From assembly GCF_016863535.1 (NCBI RefSeq), contig NZ_BOPB01000029.1, positions 62,001 through 126,000 of the forward strand: 64,000 nt of DNA, in the 5' to 3' direction. This stretch comes from Micromonospora lutea (GTDB lineage: Bacteria > Actinomycetota > Actinomycetes > Mycobacteriales > Micromonosporaceae). Positions 19,429 to 28,510 of this stretch are shown here, piece by piece. The position numbers and the translations under genes are program-made. Under the pieces are notes generated by a model that saw only the letters and a list, made by a program, of their open reading frames with translations, was not told the origin of the DNA and ran no database searches. Numbering within the stretch: position 1 is the stretch's first letter; each line of letters starts with the position of its first letter.

Positions 19429-19947
19429 TCACCGGTCGCCGTCGCCCCAGCAGAGCCCGCCGAGGCCGGCCGCGCGGTGGAAGCCGGGATGCCCGGTGAC
19501 GTCCATGCAGATCTCGTTGTCGGGGCCGATCCGGCCGCAGAACACCGGCTCGACGTGGTTCCAGGCATCCGCGCGGGACAGCAGCGCGGCGCCCCCGGGC
19601 AACTCGGGGCGGAGAATCGTCAGGCCCTCCGTGTAGACGACCGCCTGCTCCCGGGCCTCCTGCGGGTCGACGGCCAGGTAGGTCAGGTGCAACGTCCAGC
19701 GGCGAGGAAGCCGGTCCGCAGTGGCGAGTGGTAGGGCACCCGACCGCCGCTCACGCTCCGACGTGTACCGGTCGACCAGCGCCTCGACGTACGACGTGAG
19801 GGCGGACTGCCTGGTCAGCGCGTGGGCGATGGCGGCCCGCTGGCGTTCGGACACGTCAGCCCCATCCAGTACGGCGGCCAACTCCTCCTGGAACCCGGCG
19901 GCTCGCTCGGCCCGCCGTCCCCATCGCGACGACCGATTGTCCGTCAT
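19429..19947 (-). CDS. Hypothetical protein
   Basis: I do not recognise this 172-residue protein. It has an N-terminal helical half with many Arg, Glu and Ala, then a beta-rich half containing RRWTLHLTYLAVDPQEAREQAVVYTEGLTILRPELPGGAALLSRADAWNHVEP in outline and several late Cys and His (CGRIGPDNEICMDVTGHPGFH). It has no signal peptide or membrane segment. A clear AGAGGGAGG site precedes the ATG. Codon use is slightly less GC-biased than its neighbours, in keeping with the accessory block. Confidence 0.6.
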   Translation of the reverse strand: MTDNRSSRWGRRAERAAGFQEELAAVLDGADVSERQRAAIAHALTRQSALTSYVEALVDRYTSERERRSGALPLATADRLPRRWTLHLTYLAVDPQEAREQAVVYTEGLTILRPELPGGAALLSRADAWNHVEPVFCGRIGPDNEICMDVTGHPGFHRAAGLGGLCWGDGDR

Positions 19948-20096
19948 GCCGCCTCCCTCTCACTCTGTGATCGATCGATTACCAAGAGCCTGGACCACGC
20001 CGCGACAAAATGCAACGTCCTAACTTCAAAGGCAACGACTTGACTCCTCGCTTGCCCTCTGGAAAGAATCGGTGACTCCGCGTGGAGGTGCTGAGG

Positions 20097-20951
20097 ATGG
20101 CGCAAGTGCCGAGCCCGACGATCAGAGCCCGCCGTTTGCGACGGGAGCTGCGCCGGCTACGTGATCGCACGGGTCTCACCGCTGAAGAGGTGGCCAATCA
20201 GCTTGGCTGGCACCGGACCAAGGTCATCCGATTCGAACTCGGGCACTCGCGGGTGATGGCTAAGGACCTGCAAGTGTTGCTCGACCTTTACGGTGCCACC
20301 GCAGAGGAGCGGGAGTCGCTGACGGCGCTACACCGGCAGGCCCGCCAGAAAGGATGGTGGAGCGCGTACGGTGACGTGCTGCCGGACGACTACGTCGGCT
20401 TCGAGGCCGAGGCGACCTCGATCAGTACATTCGAGAGCCTTTACGTACCGGGCCTGTTGCAGACCGAGGAGTACGTCCGTGCCATCGTCCGGGCTGGCCG
20501 CAGCACCGCCGACCAGGACGAAATCGATCGGCGCGTGGCAGCTCGCCTTGCTCGTAAAGTGTTGCTCTCCAAGGACGAGCCGCCGAGGTTGTGGATCGTC
20601 ATCGACGAGGCAGCCATCCGCCGGGTCGTCGGTGGACCGGAGGTCATGCGCGCCCAGGCGGCGCGGCTGATCGAGGCGAATGAACTACCGACGGTCGAGG
20701 TGCAGATCCTGCCCTTCTCAGCTGGTGCACATGCGGCGATGGGTGGCCCGTTTGCCCTGCTTGACTACGTCGATCCGGCGTTGGACCCGACGGTCGCCTA
20801 CATCGACAACGACTGCAGCACTCTCCTGCTTGAGGAGGAGAGGCACGTGGCGCGATATAGACTCATGTTTGACCATCTCAGGGCCAAGGCGCTCGACCCC
20901 GACGAGTCGGCCGCCTTCCTGAGCAGGGTTGCTGACGACTATCCGGGGTGA
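20097..20951 (+). CDS. XRE-family regulator with DUF5753 domain
   Basis: This 284-residue protein has an N-terminal helix-turn-helix (LTAEEVANQLGWHRTKVIRFELGHSRV) and the long C-terminal DUF5753 domain with YVPGLLQTEEYVRA and VEVQILPFSAGAHAAMGGPFALLDY. Such regulators are abundant in sporulating actinomycetes and are normally followed by a DUF397 partner, as here. I chose the ATG at 20097 because GGAGG ends 8 bases upstream; the GTG at 20082 lies inside that RBS. The targets are unknown. Confidence 0.9.
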   Translation: MAQVPSPTIRARRLRRELRRLRDRTGLTAEEVANQLGWHRTKVIRFELGHSRVMAKDLQVLLDLYGATAEERESLTALHRQARQKGWWSAYGDVLPDDYVGFEAEATSISTFESLYVPGLLQTEEYVRAIVRAGRSTADQDEIDRRVAARLARKVLLSKDEPPRLWIVIDEAAIRRVVGGPEVMRAQAARLIEANELPTVEVQILPFSAGAHAAMGGPFALLDYVDPALDPTVAYIDNDCSTLLLEEERHVARYRLMFDHLRAKALDPDESAAFLSRVADDYPG

Positions 20952-20975
20952 TTTGCATTCACAAGGGGTCGACTG

Positions 20976-21164
20976 ATGACCGCTCACGATCTGAAGTGGC
21001 GCAGGAGCAGCCGAAGTAGCGCGAGTGGCTCCAACTGCGTAGAGGTGGCGGAACTGGTAGCCGAGTTGGGGTTGGCGGTGCGGGACTCCAAGGACCCGGC
21101 AGGGCCCATGTTGCGCTTCGATCGGGGTGCCTGGTCGGCGTTCGTCACCGAACTGCGTCACTGA
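20976..21164 (+). CDS. DUF397 protein
   Basis: This 62-residue protein is a complete DUF397 domain: WRRSSRSSASGSNCVEVAEL, then VRDSKDPAGPMLRFDRGAWSAFV. DUF397 proteins act with a neighbouring XRE/DUF5753 regulator, as in the Streptomyces abaA and bldB-like systems, possibly as antagonists. It starts 24 bases after the XRE stop and is surely in the same operon. Confidence 0.9.
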   Translation: MTAHDLKWRRSSRSSASGSNCVEVAELVAELGLAVRDSKDPAGPMLRFDRGAWSAFVTELRH

Positions 21165-21411
21165 TCCTGCCCGCTGTCGGCGTACGAGTCGCCGTGCCGG
21201 ACCGCAGGCGGCCATCGACATCCACAGGTTCAGTGACCAGTTGATGGTTGAGTCGCCGTCCGTACGAAATCGTCGACTACATACGGTGATGTTCGCCGAG
21301 CCCCTGCGGTGTCCGGATCTGCCGATGACAGCGCATGTGATCAAGGGCTGCGCCGTCGTAGTCGTGCGCGCACCGGCCCTGCCATGGCGGCCACGTCCTG
21401 TCAGAAGCCGG

Positions 21412-21440
21412 TTGTCGCCGCGGTGCGGGTGGCTTACCGT
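21412..21440 (+). promoter_or_regulatory. Promoter of the gene at 21448, leaderless
   Basis: TTGTCG at 21412-21417 and TACCGT at 21435-21440 are separated by 17 bases, good -35 and -10 elements for the principal sigma factor. The -10 ends 7 bases before the GTG, so translation likely begins at the transcript's 5' end. This decides the start in a frame that stays open for more than 100 codons upstream. Confidence 0.65.
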
Positions 21441-21447
21441 GCGCGGC

Positions 21448-22284
21448 GTGCCGTCGACGCTGTGGGAGTTCCAAGACTTGTTCGTCGAGCTGCGGGATGG
21501 TCCGGCTGCGGGTTGGGGTGGCGAGGTGTTACAGCCTTGGCTAGACAGGCGTCCTCACCTCGTAGCCGAGTTGCATGAGTTGGGCCGTCCGGACAGCCGC
21601 CGGGTGCGTGTTCCGCGCGAGGGCAACCACTACACGGCCCTGGAAGGGTTGTACGCGTTCAGTCGCATCGTCGACGTGCTGCTGTCGGCCTTTCAACAGG
21701 ACAACTCCGATCCGCAGTTGCTGGACTGGACCAGCGGCATGCCGTGGTGGCGGGGCACCATCCCGGGCACGTCGGCATGGCTGGCGTTCCGCGCGGCGAT
21801 CGGGGCGGCACCGCTGGCTGAGTCGTCATTCCACCCGTTCTTCCATGAGATCGTCTCGGTGCAGGTCAGCGACGACGCTGACGAGCCGCCGAGCGTCGTC
21901 GGCGAGTTCTGGCCGGGCGCGATCGTCGGCAGCCTGCTGGTGGCCCGAGCAGGCGTGGCGGTCCGGGCCGGCGCTCACCACCTCGACGCCGACGTGGCGG
22001 CACGCTCGGCGCTGTACTGGGCCTGGTGGCGGTGCAACCGCAGAGTGGTGGATCTATCCCACGGATGGGGTCACAACTCCCAGTGGAGTACGGATTTTCG
22101 TCGCGACTACATCACCGAGGGCCACCTTTACTACAACGTCGACGCCGATCCGTCGAGACAGCCGGACCGGGACCTGGACGACGCGGACCGGATCGACCTA
22201 CTCAGGTACCGGTGCAGCATCCGAACCGATCTTGGCGCTGATCACTGGCCGTTCGACGACACGTTTGTGGAGCAGGCACCGTAG
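21448..22284 (+). CDS. Hypothetical protein
   Basis: I do not recognise this 278-residue protein. It is Trp-, Asp- and Arg-rich, with no signal peptide or membrane segment. Distinct pieces are VREGNHYTALEGLYAFSRIVD (residues 50-75), HPFFHEIVSV, a FWPGAIVGSLLVARAGV hydrophobic stretch and a C-terminal segment with HGWGHNSQWSTDFRRDY. The frame extends far upstream, but a promoter with leaderless spacing supports the GTG at 21448. It stands alone after the XRE/DUF397 pair. Confidence 0.6.
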   Translation: MPSTLWEFQDLFVELRDGPAAGWGGEVLQPWLDRRPHLVAELHELGRPDSRRVRVPREGNHYTALEGLYAFSRIVDVLLSAFQQDNSDPQLLDWTSGMPWWRGTIPGTSAWLAFRAAIGAAPLAESSFHPFFHEIVSVQVSDDADEPPSVVGEFWPGAIVGSLLVARAGVAVRAGAHHLDADVAARSALYWAWWRCNRRVVDLSHGWGHNSQWSTDFRRDYITEGHLYYNVDADPSRQPDRDLDDADRIDLLRYRCSIRTDLGADHWPFDDTFVEQAP

Positions 22285-22321
22285 AGATGCGCGCACATGC
22301 CGCAAGTCGTGCCCCGACCGT

Positions 22322-22765
22322 CTACTGCGGTTGTTGGCTGCGTACGCGCCTCAGCAGGTGCTCGGTGTAGACCAGCGCCACGCTCAGGGCCACCGGCACA
22401 GCAAGGCTCCACCAAGCGCCGTATACGAAGCCGAGGACGACCGTCACCGGCAGCCCCAGCAGCAGCGCGAGGCAGACCGCCACAGCGAGGGGCGGCATGT
22501 CCTCGTCGGCGTCTGCCGACGGGCCTGGCGACCTGGGAAGGTCGGGATGGGGAGCGGGGAGGTCAACGAAAACCTGCAGCAGCTCAGCCTGGGTACGCGC
22601 CGTCTGGCACGCTGCCCACCGCTGCTCATACTCGGCATGGTCCAGCCGCTCGGCGGCGAGATGCTCGTCGAGAGCCTCGCGCGCGGCCTCACGCTCCGGC
22701 GTGCCGATCCTCAGATCGACAGCAGACCCGTCAAGATCCTGGACGAGGTCCTCTGAGTTGGCCAC
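22322..22765 (-). CDS. DUF1707 membrane protein
   Basis: This 147-residue protein has an N-terminal DUF1707 domain (DLRIGTPEREAAREALDEHLAAERLDHAEYEQRW in outline), a soluble SHOCT-like module common in actinobacteria. A Pro/Asp linker and two transmembrane segments follow (about residues 85-105 and 112-132). The start is chosen from a TACCCT -10 hexamer at 22772-22777, 6 bases before the GTG; a TTG at 22783 is the alternative. The function is unknown; membrane-stress or cell-envelope sensing roles have been suggested for the family. Confidence 0.75.
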   Translation of the reverse strand: MANSEDLVQDLDGSAVDLRIGTPEREAAREALDEHLAAERLDHAEYEQRWAACQTARTQAELLQVFVDLPAPHPDLPRSPGPSADADEDMPPLAVAVCLALLLGLPVTVVLGFVYGAWWSLAVPVALSVALVYTEHLLRRVRSQQPQ

Positions 22766-22885
22766 TGGCCGAGGGTAGGGCAAATTCTTCGATCATCTGC
22801 GGGAAGAATCCACAACCTGAGATGCCCTAACACCCCCGCTGATGACGCGGCGACTTGCCTCGTGCGGACATAGGAGGATGTAACG

Positions 22886-23296
22886 GTGCGCCATGAGCAC
22901 CACGTCTTTTACAACCCGCCGCCGTCCACGCCGGCTGCGGTGCACGCCGCGCTCGACCGGGGTGACATGTCCGCCGCGCTGAACGCCATGGTCGGCACGG
23001 TCTTGTACGGAGACGGAGACCGGAAAGAACTACAGGAGCTGCATCTTCGCTTGCTCGATCACGAGGATCACCAGGTCAGCGCCCTCGCCGCAACGTGTCT
23101 AGGGCACCTTGCGAGGGTCTACGGTCAACTGGACGAACGCCGGGTTGTTGCCGCACTACGCCGAGCCCAGGCGGTGCCCCACATCCACGGCACCGCAGGC
23201 AATGCGCTCGATGACTTCCGAATCTTCCTCCACCCACGACGCACACGGTGGCGTCAGCGGGTGTGGATCGTGATCCGTCCATGGATGTGGTTCTGA
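22886..23296 (+). CDS. Hypothetical HEAT-like protein
   Basis: This 136-residue protein has a near-ideal AGGAGG ribosome binding site before its GTG. The body resembles a HEAT-type helical pair: LHLRLLDHEDHQVSALAATCLGHLARVYGQLD, then VVAALRRAQ. This looks like the small HEAT-repeat immunity or scaffold proteins near polymorphic toxins, but no toxin lies here. The C terminus (RWRQRVWIVIRPWMWF) is unusually Trp- and Arg-rich. The function is unknown. Confidence 0.6.
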   Translation: MRHEHHVFYNPPPSTPAAVHAALDRGDMSAALNAMVGTVLYGDGDRKELQELHLRLLDHEDHQVSALAATCLGHLARVYGQLDERRVVAALRRAQAVPHIHGTAGNALDDFRIFLHPRRTRWRQRVWIVIRPWMWF

Positions 23297-23368
23297 CTCG
23301 ATGGCAGCAGTGCCGTGATGTGCGCGGGGGTGGTACACAACGGCCAACGGACTGAGCACGTACGGCGG

Positions 23369-24319
23369 TCAGCTCTGCTGGTAGTTCACTGCCGCGAATC
23401 CGCATGGCTGGCGCAGGTGCAGGTAGTAGGCACCCTCGCCGTAGTCGTCGAAGTCCGCGCCGCCAATCAGGCCCACGTAGTCCATGAGTTGGCCGCAGCC
23501 GGGGCAGTCGGCGTGCTCGGCGTCCTGGATCCAGTCGGGCCAGCCGCCCAGCGTTGAGCCGCCGCGATCCCAAGCGCTGGCCCGGTAAGGGCTCGGCCGA
23601 GCCGGACCCAGGGCCGGTGCCACTGCTGGCGGGTCCTCTGGTGTAGTGGAGCCGAGATAGCTCGGGCGGGTATTGCCGGTCCACCAGGTGGCGGCGCCGG
23701 CCGGTGTGACCTGGCTGTACAGCGTTGTGTAGCAGGCACAGAGGTGACACGTCTCGATCAGCAACCGGCCGGACCAGCCGGTGTGCGTCAGAGCAGCACC
23801 GACGGCAGGTTCCGCGGTGTCGACTTCCAGGGCAGCCCACAGCAGCGACGCGCACCACGGACAGATCGGACTGTCCGCGCGTCGCGTCGCGTTGCGCATG
23901 ACCAACTGGTACGCCGTGCTACCGCACAGGTCCCGTCGGCTGCCATCCGGTCCAACCGTCCAGCCGCCCTCACGCGCGTAGCTCAACGCATTGATGTGCA
24001 GCTCGTCCGCGCCCGCTGGCGGCTGCGTCGACCAGCGACGCAGGGCGCTCTCGGCGAGCGGATGAGCAGTGTGCGCCAGGATGACGAGCAGATGGTTGAG
24101 CCGCTCGGGCGTCCGACCGCCGTCAATCCGCTCGATGACCCGGCGAACCACGTCGGCATCTGCCGACCGGTACAGCTTCGCCGGCCACAACACGTCCCGA
24201 TCGAGCAGGGAACCCAGGTGCGGTGTCAGCCGGCCCGGATCGGTATCCGCAATCTGGCACAGTTCCTCGATCGCGTTGTCGTCCTCGACCGCCGCCTTCT
24301 GGATCAACTCCTCGACCAC
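23369..24319 (-). CDS. Hypothetical protein with HEAT-like N half and Cys-rich C half
   Basis: This 316-residue protein has an N-terminal helical region (VRRVIERIDGGRTPERLNHLLVILAHTAHPLAESALRRW in outline) resembling HEAT repeats. The C half contains several CxxC-type pairs (CPWCASLLW, CHLCACY, CPGCGQLMDYVGLI) and ends DYGEGAYYLHLRQPCGFAAVNYQQS. That last part resembles the end of DUF1963/YwqG-like proteins, which may bind a metal. It converges with the HEAT-like gene at 22886. The function is unknown; an immunity-type role is a guess from architecture. Confidence 0.6.
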   Translation of the reverse strand: MVEELIQKAAVEDDNAIEELCQIADTDPGRLTPHLGSLLDRDVLWPAKLYRSADADVVRRVIERIDGGRTPERLNHLLVILAHTAHPLAESALRRWSTQPPAGADELHINALSYAREGGWTVGPDGSRRDLCGSTAYQLVMRNATRRADSPICPWCASLLWAALEVDTAEPAVGAALTHTGWSGRLLIETCHLCACYTTLYSQVTPAGAATWWTGNTRPSYLGSTTPEDPPAVAPALGPARPSPYRASAWDRGGSTLGGWPDWIQDAEHADCPGCGQLMDYVGLIGGADFDDYGEGAYYLHLRQPCGFAAVNYQQS

Positions 24320-24713
24320 GAGCGAATGCTAGTCAGGCCGATCACCGGCCACGTGACGAACCGACGCCCACCAAGCCACGGCACGTCCGTGCCGGGGGCA
24401 CTCGTCTCACCGCGACTCGCCGCGTCGGTTTCGGCTGCACAAACCGGACCGAGGCGGCCTTCCTGGCCCAGCGCGCCGGACTCGTCAAGTACGGATAGTC
24501 CGAGCCCAGCCGGCACCTGGGACACGCTGGTTGACTGCATGATCGAGTGCACGCTCATGCCGCGATCCGCGTGCTTGCCCACGTCAACCTATTACTCATC
24601 GTGAGTAGCAGACTTGGGTCGTCGGGCCGGCTGAGATCGCAGCGTCCCGAATGCTTCGCGCCCCCCGGGTGCCCTGAGGTCGGCCCGGTCGCCGGGCGCG
24701 GTTAGATGGGCGG
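24320..24713. other. Intergenic region without a supported gene
   Basis: This stretch of 394 bases separates divergent genes. It contains a small hairpin (CGGCAC-GTCC-GTGCCG, 24379-24394) and a 12-base piece (24534-24545) identical to part of the palindrome after rsgA. A short plus-strand frame ending at 24498 has no recognisable domain or RBS. I see no RNA gene. Confidence 0.5.
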
Positions 24714-25610
24714 GTGGCGGTACGTATCGACATTGACGCCCTGCGGGGCGCGGCCGGGTCCGTGGTCTGCGACGCAGCCGACGAGCTTCGGACAGCCGGG
24801 CAACCGGAGACGATCATTCCGGCCGGTGGGGGAGCATCCTGCACCATCCGGACGGCGGGGCAGCCACCGTACGACGTCTGGGTGGGAATCACGACGGACG
24901 GCTTCACGGCCGAGTGTGACTGCCCCACGCCGGAGGAGTTGTGCGAGCACGCGGTGGCGCTCGCGGTCGCCGCTCTGGAGGACGGATTCGCCTGGTCGTC
25001 GTCGGCAACGCCGCCGTCGGCGATGGAGATCGACCCCAGGGTCGCGGAGCTGACCGAACTCGCGCGTACCGTCCCCGCCCGACGGTTGGCGTCGCTGCTC
25101 GCCGAGTGGGCAGCCACCGATCGGGTGCTGGAGTCCCGGCTGCTGGCGTACGCCGGGCGACTCGTGCCACCCACCGACGCCGAGCTGGCGGAGGTGCGCC
25201 GGCGCATCGACAACCTGGCCCACGAGGCGACCGCCGGTGACCGCTGGGACCTGCACCACGTGGAGCAGGCCGGCCGGGCGATCGTGGAGGAGGTGCGGGT
25301 GCTGGCCCAACGTCCGGTCAGCCCAGAGGCGCTGCTGGTGGTCGAGCGGGCGGCCCGCGCGTGGGACGGGCTGGCCGGCTACCTCAACGACGCCTGGGAG
25401 GTCTACGAGGATGAACCGGCCGAGATCGGCGGCGCGGTGCGCGCGGTGCACGTCCAGCTCTGCGAACAGTTGCAACCGGACCCCGACGAGCTTGCGGCCC
25501 GACTGACCGAGATCATCGAGGCGGCCGAGGTCGACTCCTGCCTGGACGAGCCGTGGGACTATCTCGGCGTGCTCGGCCGCGACCGGGTCAAGGCGCTGCG
25601 TCGCTACTGA
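24714..25610 (+). CDS. SWIM zinc-finger domain protein
   Basis: This 298-residue protein has a SWIM-type zinc finger near residues 60-85: CDCPTPEELCEHAVALAVAAL gives the CxC...CxH pattern. The rest is helical and acidic, with many Ala, Glu and Leu. SWIM proteins bind DNA or protein partners and often accompany SNF2 helicases, none of which is present here. The GTG start is close to a TTAGAT -10-like sequence, so the mRNA may be leaderless. It stands alone between two divergent or convergent unknown genes. Confidence 0.8.
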   Translation: MAVRIDIDALRGAAGSVVCDAADELRTAGQPETIIPAGGGASCTIRTAGQPPYDVWVGITTDGFTAECDCPTPEELCEHAVALAVAALEDGFAWSSSATPPSAMEIDPRVAELTELARTVPARRLASLLAEWAATDRVLESRLLAYAGRLVPPTDAELAEVRRRIDNLAHEATAGDRWDLHHVEQAGRAIVEEVRVLAQRPVSPEALLVVERAARAWDGLAGYLNDAWEVYEDEPAEIGGAVRAVHVQLCEQLQPDPDELAARLTEIIEAAEVDSCLDEPWDYLGVLGRDRVKALRRY

Positions 25611-25665
25611 CCGGAGCCAGAGCGGGCATCGCCCGGGTCGGACGTCCCAGCACCGGTGCGTCCGC

Positions 25666-26313
25666 TCAGGCCGAGGCCGGAACGGGCACCCGCTTGGCCC
25701 AGCGGACCTCACCGTCGGGCTCGACGTAGCAGAACGCCACCACGAGGTGGGACGTCTCGTCCAGCGGCAGGGCGTGCGGATCCAACCGGAAGACGGCGAC
25801 CAGGCTGCCCTCGGCGCGGGCCCGGGTGCCGATCGCCCCGTGATCGCCGGAGGTCACCGAGCCGTCCGGCGTCTCGCGGGGGGCGGTGTCGGCGAGCCAG
25901 TCGTAGCGTTCGGCGAGCACCTCGTACGCCCCGGCCCAGTTGAAGCCGGTGGCCCCGGCCGCGTCCCAACCTCCGTACGGAGGCAGCACCCGCGCCGGCA
26001 CGACCCGGCCGTCCAGCAGGATCACCTGGTAGTGGCCCTCTCGCGGCGGTCCGGACCAGCGCAGGTGCAGCACCACCGACTGGTGGTCCGGTTCACCGAT
26101 GACGTTCACCGCGTCGGGCCAGCCGAACGCGGCGGCGACGCCGGCCACCTGCTCCGGTTCCGGGAGGTGGGCCTCGACGGTCACGGCGACCTGGTCGCCG
26201 CCGCGGGCCCACTCGCGTTCGCGTTCCACGAACATGTCCACCGTGGCCAGCACGGCGACCGTCACCGACACGAGCACCACCACCCAGCGCAGTCGCGCCC
26301 CGTGCCTGCCCAT
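25666..26313 (-). CDS. Hypothetical membrane-anchored protein
   Basis: This 215-residue protein has one N-terminal transmembrane segment (LRWVVVLVSVTVAVLATVDMF) and an extracytoplasmic domain of about 180 residues rich in Val, Asp and Gly. It contains YQVILLDGRVVPARVLPPYGG and LVVAFCYVEPDGEVRWAKRV, suggesting a beta-sandwich. The ATG at 26313 is supported by TACCCT (26320-26325) 6 bases upstream, a leaderless arrangement. I cannot name a family. It converges with the SWIM gene. Confidence 0.6.
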   Translation of the reverse strand: MGRHGARLRWVVVLVSVTVAVLATVDMFVEREREWARGGDQVAVTVEAHLPEPEQVAGVAAAFGWPDAVNVIGEPDHQSVVLHLRWSGPPREGHYQVILLDGRVVPARVLPPYGGWDAAGATGFNWAGAYEVLAERYDWLADTAPRETPDGSVTSGDHGAIGTRARAEGSLVAVFRLDPHALPLDETSHLVVAFCYVEPDGEVRWAKRVPVPASA

Positions 26314-26369
26314 TGCCGCAGGGTATCGACGATCTGTGCCGGCCGCCGTCACTCAGCCGACACCGGCGC

Positions 26370-26422
26370 GAAAGGAAGGGCACCTTGTTAACGCCTCATG
26401 CATAGGAGGGGCCCCTTCCTAA
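26370..26422. repeat. REP-like intergenic palindrome
   Basis: AGGAAGGG at 26373-26380 pairs with CCCTTCCT at 26413-26420 around a centre with TTGTTAACGCCTCATGCATA. It lies in the gap between a hypothetical gene and rapZ. From memory, unverified, similar GGAAGGG/TTAACGC palindromes are dispersed between genes in Micromonospora. Confidence 0.55.
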
Positions 26423-26558
26423 CCGCGAGCCTGCGCAGGCCAGCGGTGGCAGGCCGGTGCGGCGGTGCGGCCGGCCGTACCGGCGGCCGGCGCGTTAGAG
26501 TCGCTGCTTGACCATGCCCGGCGGATCGGGCGGGGCCGCGCGGTTGGAGGTTGTACGG

Positions 26559-27488
26559 GTGGGCGAGGCGCACACGACCGGTCACCGTACGGGCGTACCC
26601 GGTGAGCAGACTGGGCCGACCCCCGAGACGGACACCACGCTGGTCGTGGTCACCGGCCTGTCCGGTGGTGGACGCAGCACGGTGGCCCGGGCGCTGGAGA
26701 ACGTGGGCTTCTACGTCGTCGACAACCTGCCGCAGGCGCTGCTGCTGGACATGGCCGAGCTGGCGGTGAAGGCGGGTGGGGCGGCCCGGCGTACCGCGAT
26801 GGTGCTGGACGTGCGCTCCCGGGCCTTCTCCACGGATCTGGCCGAGGCGATCCGGGAGCTGAAGGAGCGTGGCTACGCCCCCCGGGTGGTCTTCGTCGAC
26901 GCCGACGACGAGGTGCTGATCCGCCGGTTCGAGAGCGTACGGCGCTCGCACCCGCTGCAGGGCGACGGCCGGCTCGTCGACGGCATCGCCGTCGAGCGGG
27001 GACTGCTGGAGGAGGCCCGCGACCAGGCTGACGTGATCATCGACACCAGCCATCTCAACGTGAACCAGTTGCGCCGTCGGGTCGAGGAGCTGTTCGGCGG
27101 GGAGGACGCCCGCCGGTTGCGGCTGACGGTGATCTCTTTCGGCTTCAAGTACGGGCTGCCGCCGGACGCCGATTTCGTGATGGACGCCCGGTTCCTGCCC
27201 AACCCGTACTGGGTGCCCGAGCTGCGTGAGCACACCGGGCGCGAGGAGGCGGTCAGCGCGTACGTGTTGGGGCAGGAGGGCGCGGACGCCTTCGTCGACT
27301 CGTACGCGGACCTGGTGAACGCCACCACTGCCGGCTTCGAGCGTGAGGGCAAGCGGTATCTGACCGTGGCGGTGGGCTGCACCGGCGGCAAGCACCGCAG
27401 CGTGGCGATCGCCGAGGAGTTGGCGGCCCGGCTGCGTCGTGCCGGGCTGGCCGCCAACGCGCAGCACCGGGACCTGGGGCGGGAATGA
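26559..27488 (+). CDS. rapZ: RNase adapter protein RapZ/YvcJ (P-loop)
   Basis: This 309-residue nucleotide-binding protein belongs to the RapZ/YvcJ family, which in E. coli delivers small RNAs to RNase E to control amino-sugar synthesis; the actinobacterial role is less clear. Walker A is TGLSGGGRST (about residues 32-41). The C-terminal domain has ISFGFKYGLPPDADFVMDARFLPNPYW and the conserved GCTGGKHRSV. I chose the GTG at 26559 because GGAGG ends 8 bases upstream; an ATG at 26514 has no RBS. It overlaps yvcK by 4 bases in the conserved rapZ-yvcK-whiA operon. Confidence 0.95.
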   Translation: MGEAHTTGHRTGVPGEQTGPTPETDTTLVVVTGLSGGGRSTVARALENVGFYVVDNLPQALLLDMAELAVKAGGAARRTAMVLDVRSRAFSTDLAEAIRELKERGYAPRVVFVDADDEVLIRRFESVRRSHPLQGDGRLVDGIAVERGLLEEARDQADVIIDTSHLNVNQLRRRVEELFGGEDARRLRLTVISFGFKYGLPPDADFVMDARFLPNPYWVPELREHTGREEAVSAYVLGQEGADAFVDSYADLVNATTAGFEREGKRYLTVAVGCTGGKHRSVAIAEELAARLRRAGLAANAQHRDLGRE

Positions 27489-28456
27489 CGATCCGGGTGG
27501 TGGCCTTCGGCGGCGGGCACGGCCTGTCCGCGTCGTTACGGGCGTTACGGCGCTGCGCACCCGAACTGGATCTCGACATCACTGCGGTGGTGACCGTCGG
27601 CGACGACGGCGGTTCCAGTGGCCGGCTGCGCGCCGAGCGGGGTGGATTGCCCCCCGGTGACCTGCGGCAGGCACTGGTGGCGTTGGCCGGGGACCATCCC
27701 GCCACCCGTCGCAGCGCGGGGCTGTTCCAGCACCGGTTCGCCGAGGTCGCGGGCGGTTGCCGGGGTGACGGGTTGGCCGGGCACGCGGTGGGCAACCTGG
27801 TGCTCTGCGGGTTGATGGAGCTGCTCGGCGACCCGGTGGCGGCGCTGGAGCACGCCGGGGCGATGCTCGGCGCGGTCGGCCGGGTGTTGCCGATGTCCCG
27901 TCAGCCGGTCGACATCGAGGCCCGGGTACGCGGTGCCGAGCCGGGGCGCCCCGACGAGGTGTGCACCGTGCGCGGCCAGCACCAGGTCGCTGTCACCACG
28001 GGACGGGTCGAGTCGCTGCGGCTCACCCCGCAGGCACCGGCGGCGTGCGCGGAGGCGGTCGCCGCGATCGGCTGCGCCGACTGGCTGATCTTCGGGCCGG
28101 GTAGTTGGTACACCAGCGTGCTGCCGCACCTGCTGGTGCCGCAACTGGCCGCGGCGATCCTGGCCAGTCCGGCTCGGCGACTGGTCACCCTCAACCTCGC
28201 CGCCGAAAAGGAGACCCTCGGGCTCTCCGTGGCCGACCACCTGGCGGCGCTGCGTTGGTACCTGCCGGAGCTGACGGTCGACTTCGTGCTCGCCGACGCC
28301 AAGGCGGTCGGTGACCCCGAACCGGTCCACGGTGCGGCAGAATCCCTGGGAGCCCGACTGGTCCTCGCCCCCGTCGCGGTCGACGACGGCACTCCCCGTC
28401 ATGATCCGGCTGCTCTGGGCGCCGCCCTGGTGCCTGTAATGGGCGCCGATCGTTAG
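27485..28456 (+). CDS. yvcK: YvcK/CofD-family gluconeogenesis factor
   Basis: This 323-residue protein has the CofD-like fold: FGGGHGLSASLRALRRC at the N terminus, VTVGDDGGSSGRLR, GDLRQALVAL, GHAVGNLVL and FGPGSWYTSVLPHLL. YvcK/CuvA proteins bind UDP-sugars and link cell-wall synthesis with carbon metabolism in Gram-positives. The start overlaps the rapZ stop as ATGA. whiA follows after 54 bases. Length and motifs are normal. Confidence 0.94.
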   Translation: MTIRVVAFGGGHGLSASLRALRRCAPELDLDITAVVTVGDDGGSSGRLRAERGGLPPGDLRQALVALAGDHPATRRSAGLFQHRFAEVAGGCRGDGLAGHAVGNLVLCGLMELLGDPVAALEHAGAMLGAVGRVLPMSRQPVDIEARVRGAEPGRPDEVCTVRGQHQVAVTTGRVESLRLTPQAPAACAEAVAAIGCADWLIFGPGSWYTSVLPHLLVPQLAAAILASPARRLVTLNLAAEKETLGLSVADHLAALRWYLPELTVDFVLADAKAVGDPEPVHGAAESLGARLVLAPVAVDDGTPRHDPAALGAALVPVMGADR

Positions 28457-28510
28457 ACACGTACGTAATCTCCGGCGACACGCCGGAACCGGTCCGTGAG
28501 GGGACGCACA

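Noticed and set aside
24223..24498. A 91-codon plus-strand frame in the intergenic region
   Set aside because: It overlaps the certain start of the minus-strand gene ending at 23369 and shows no domain.
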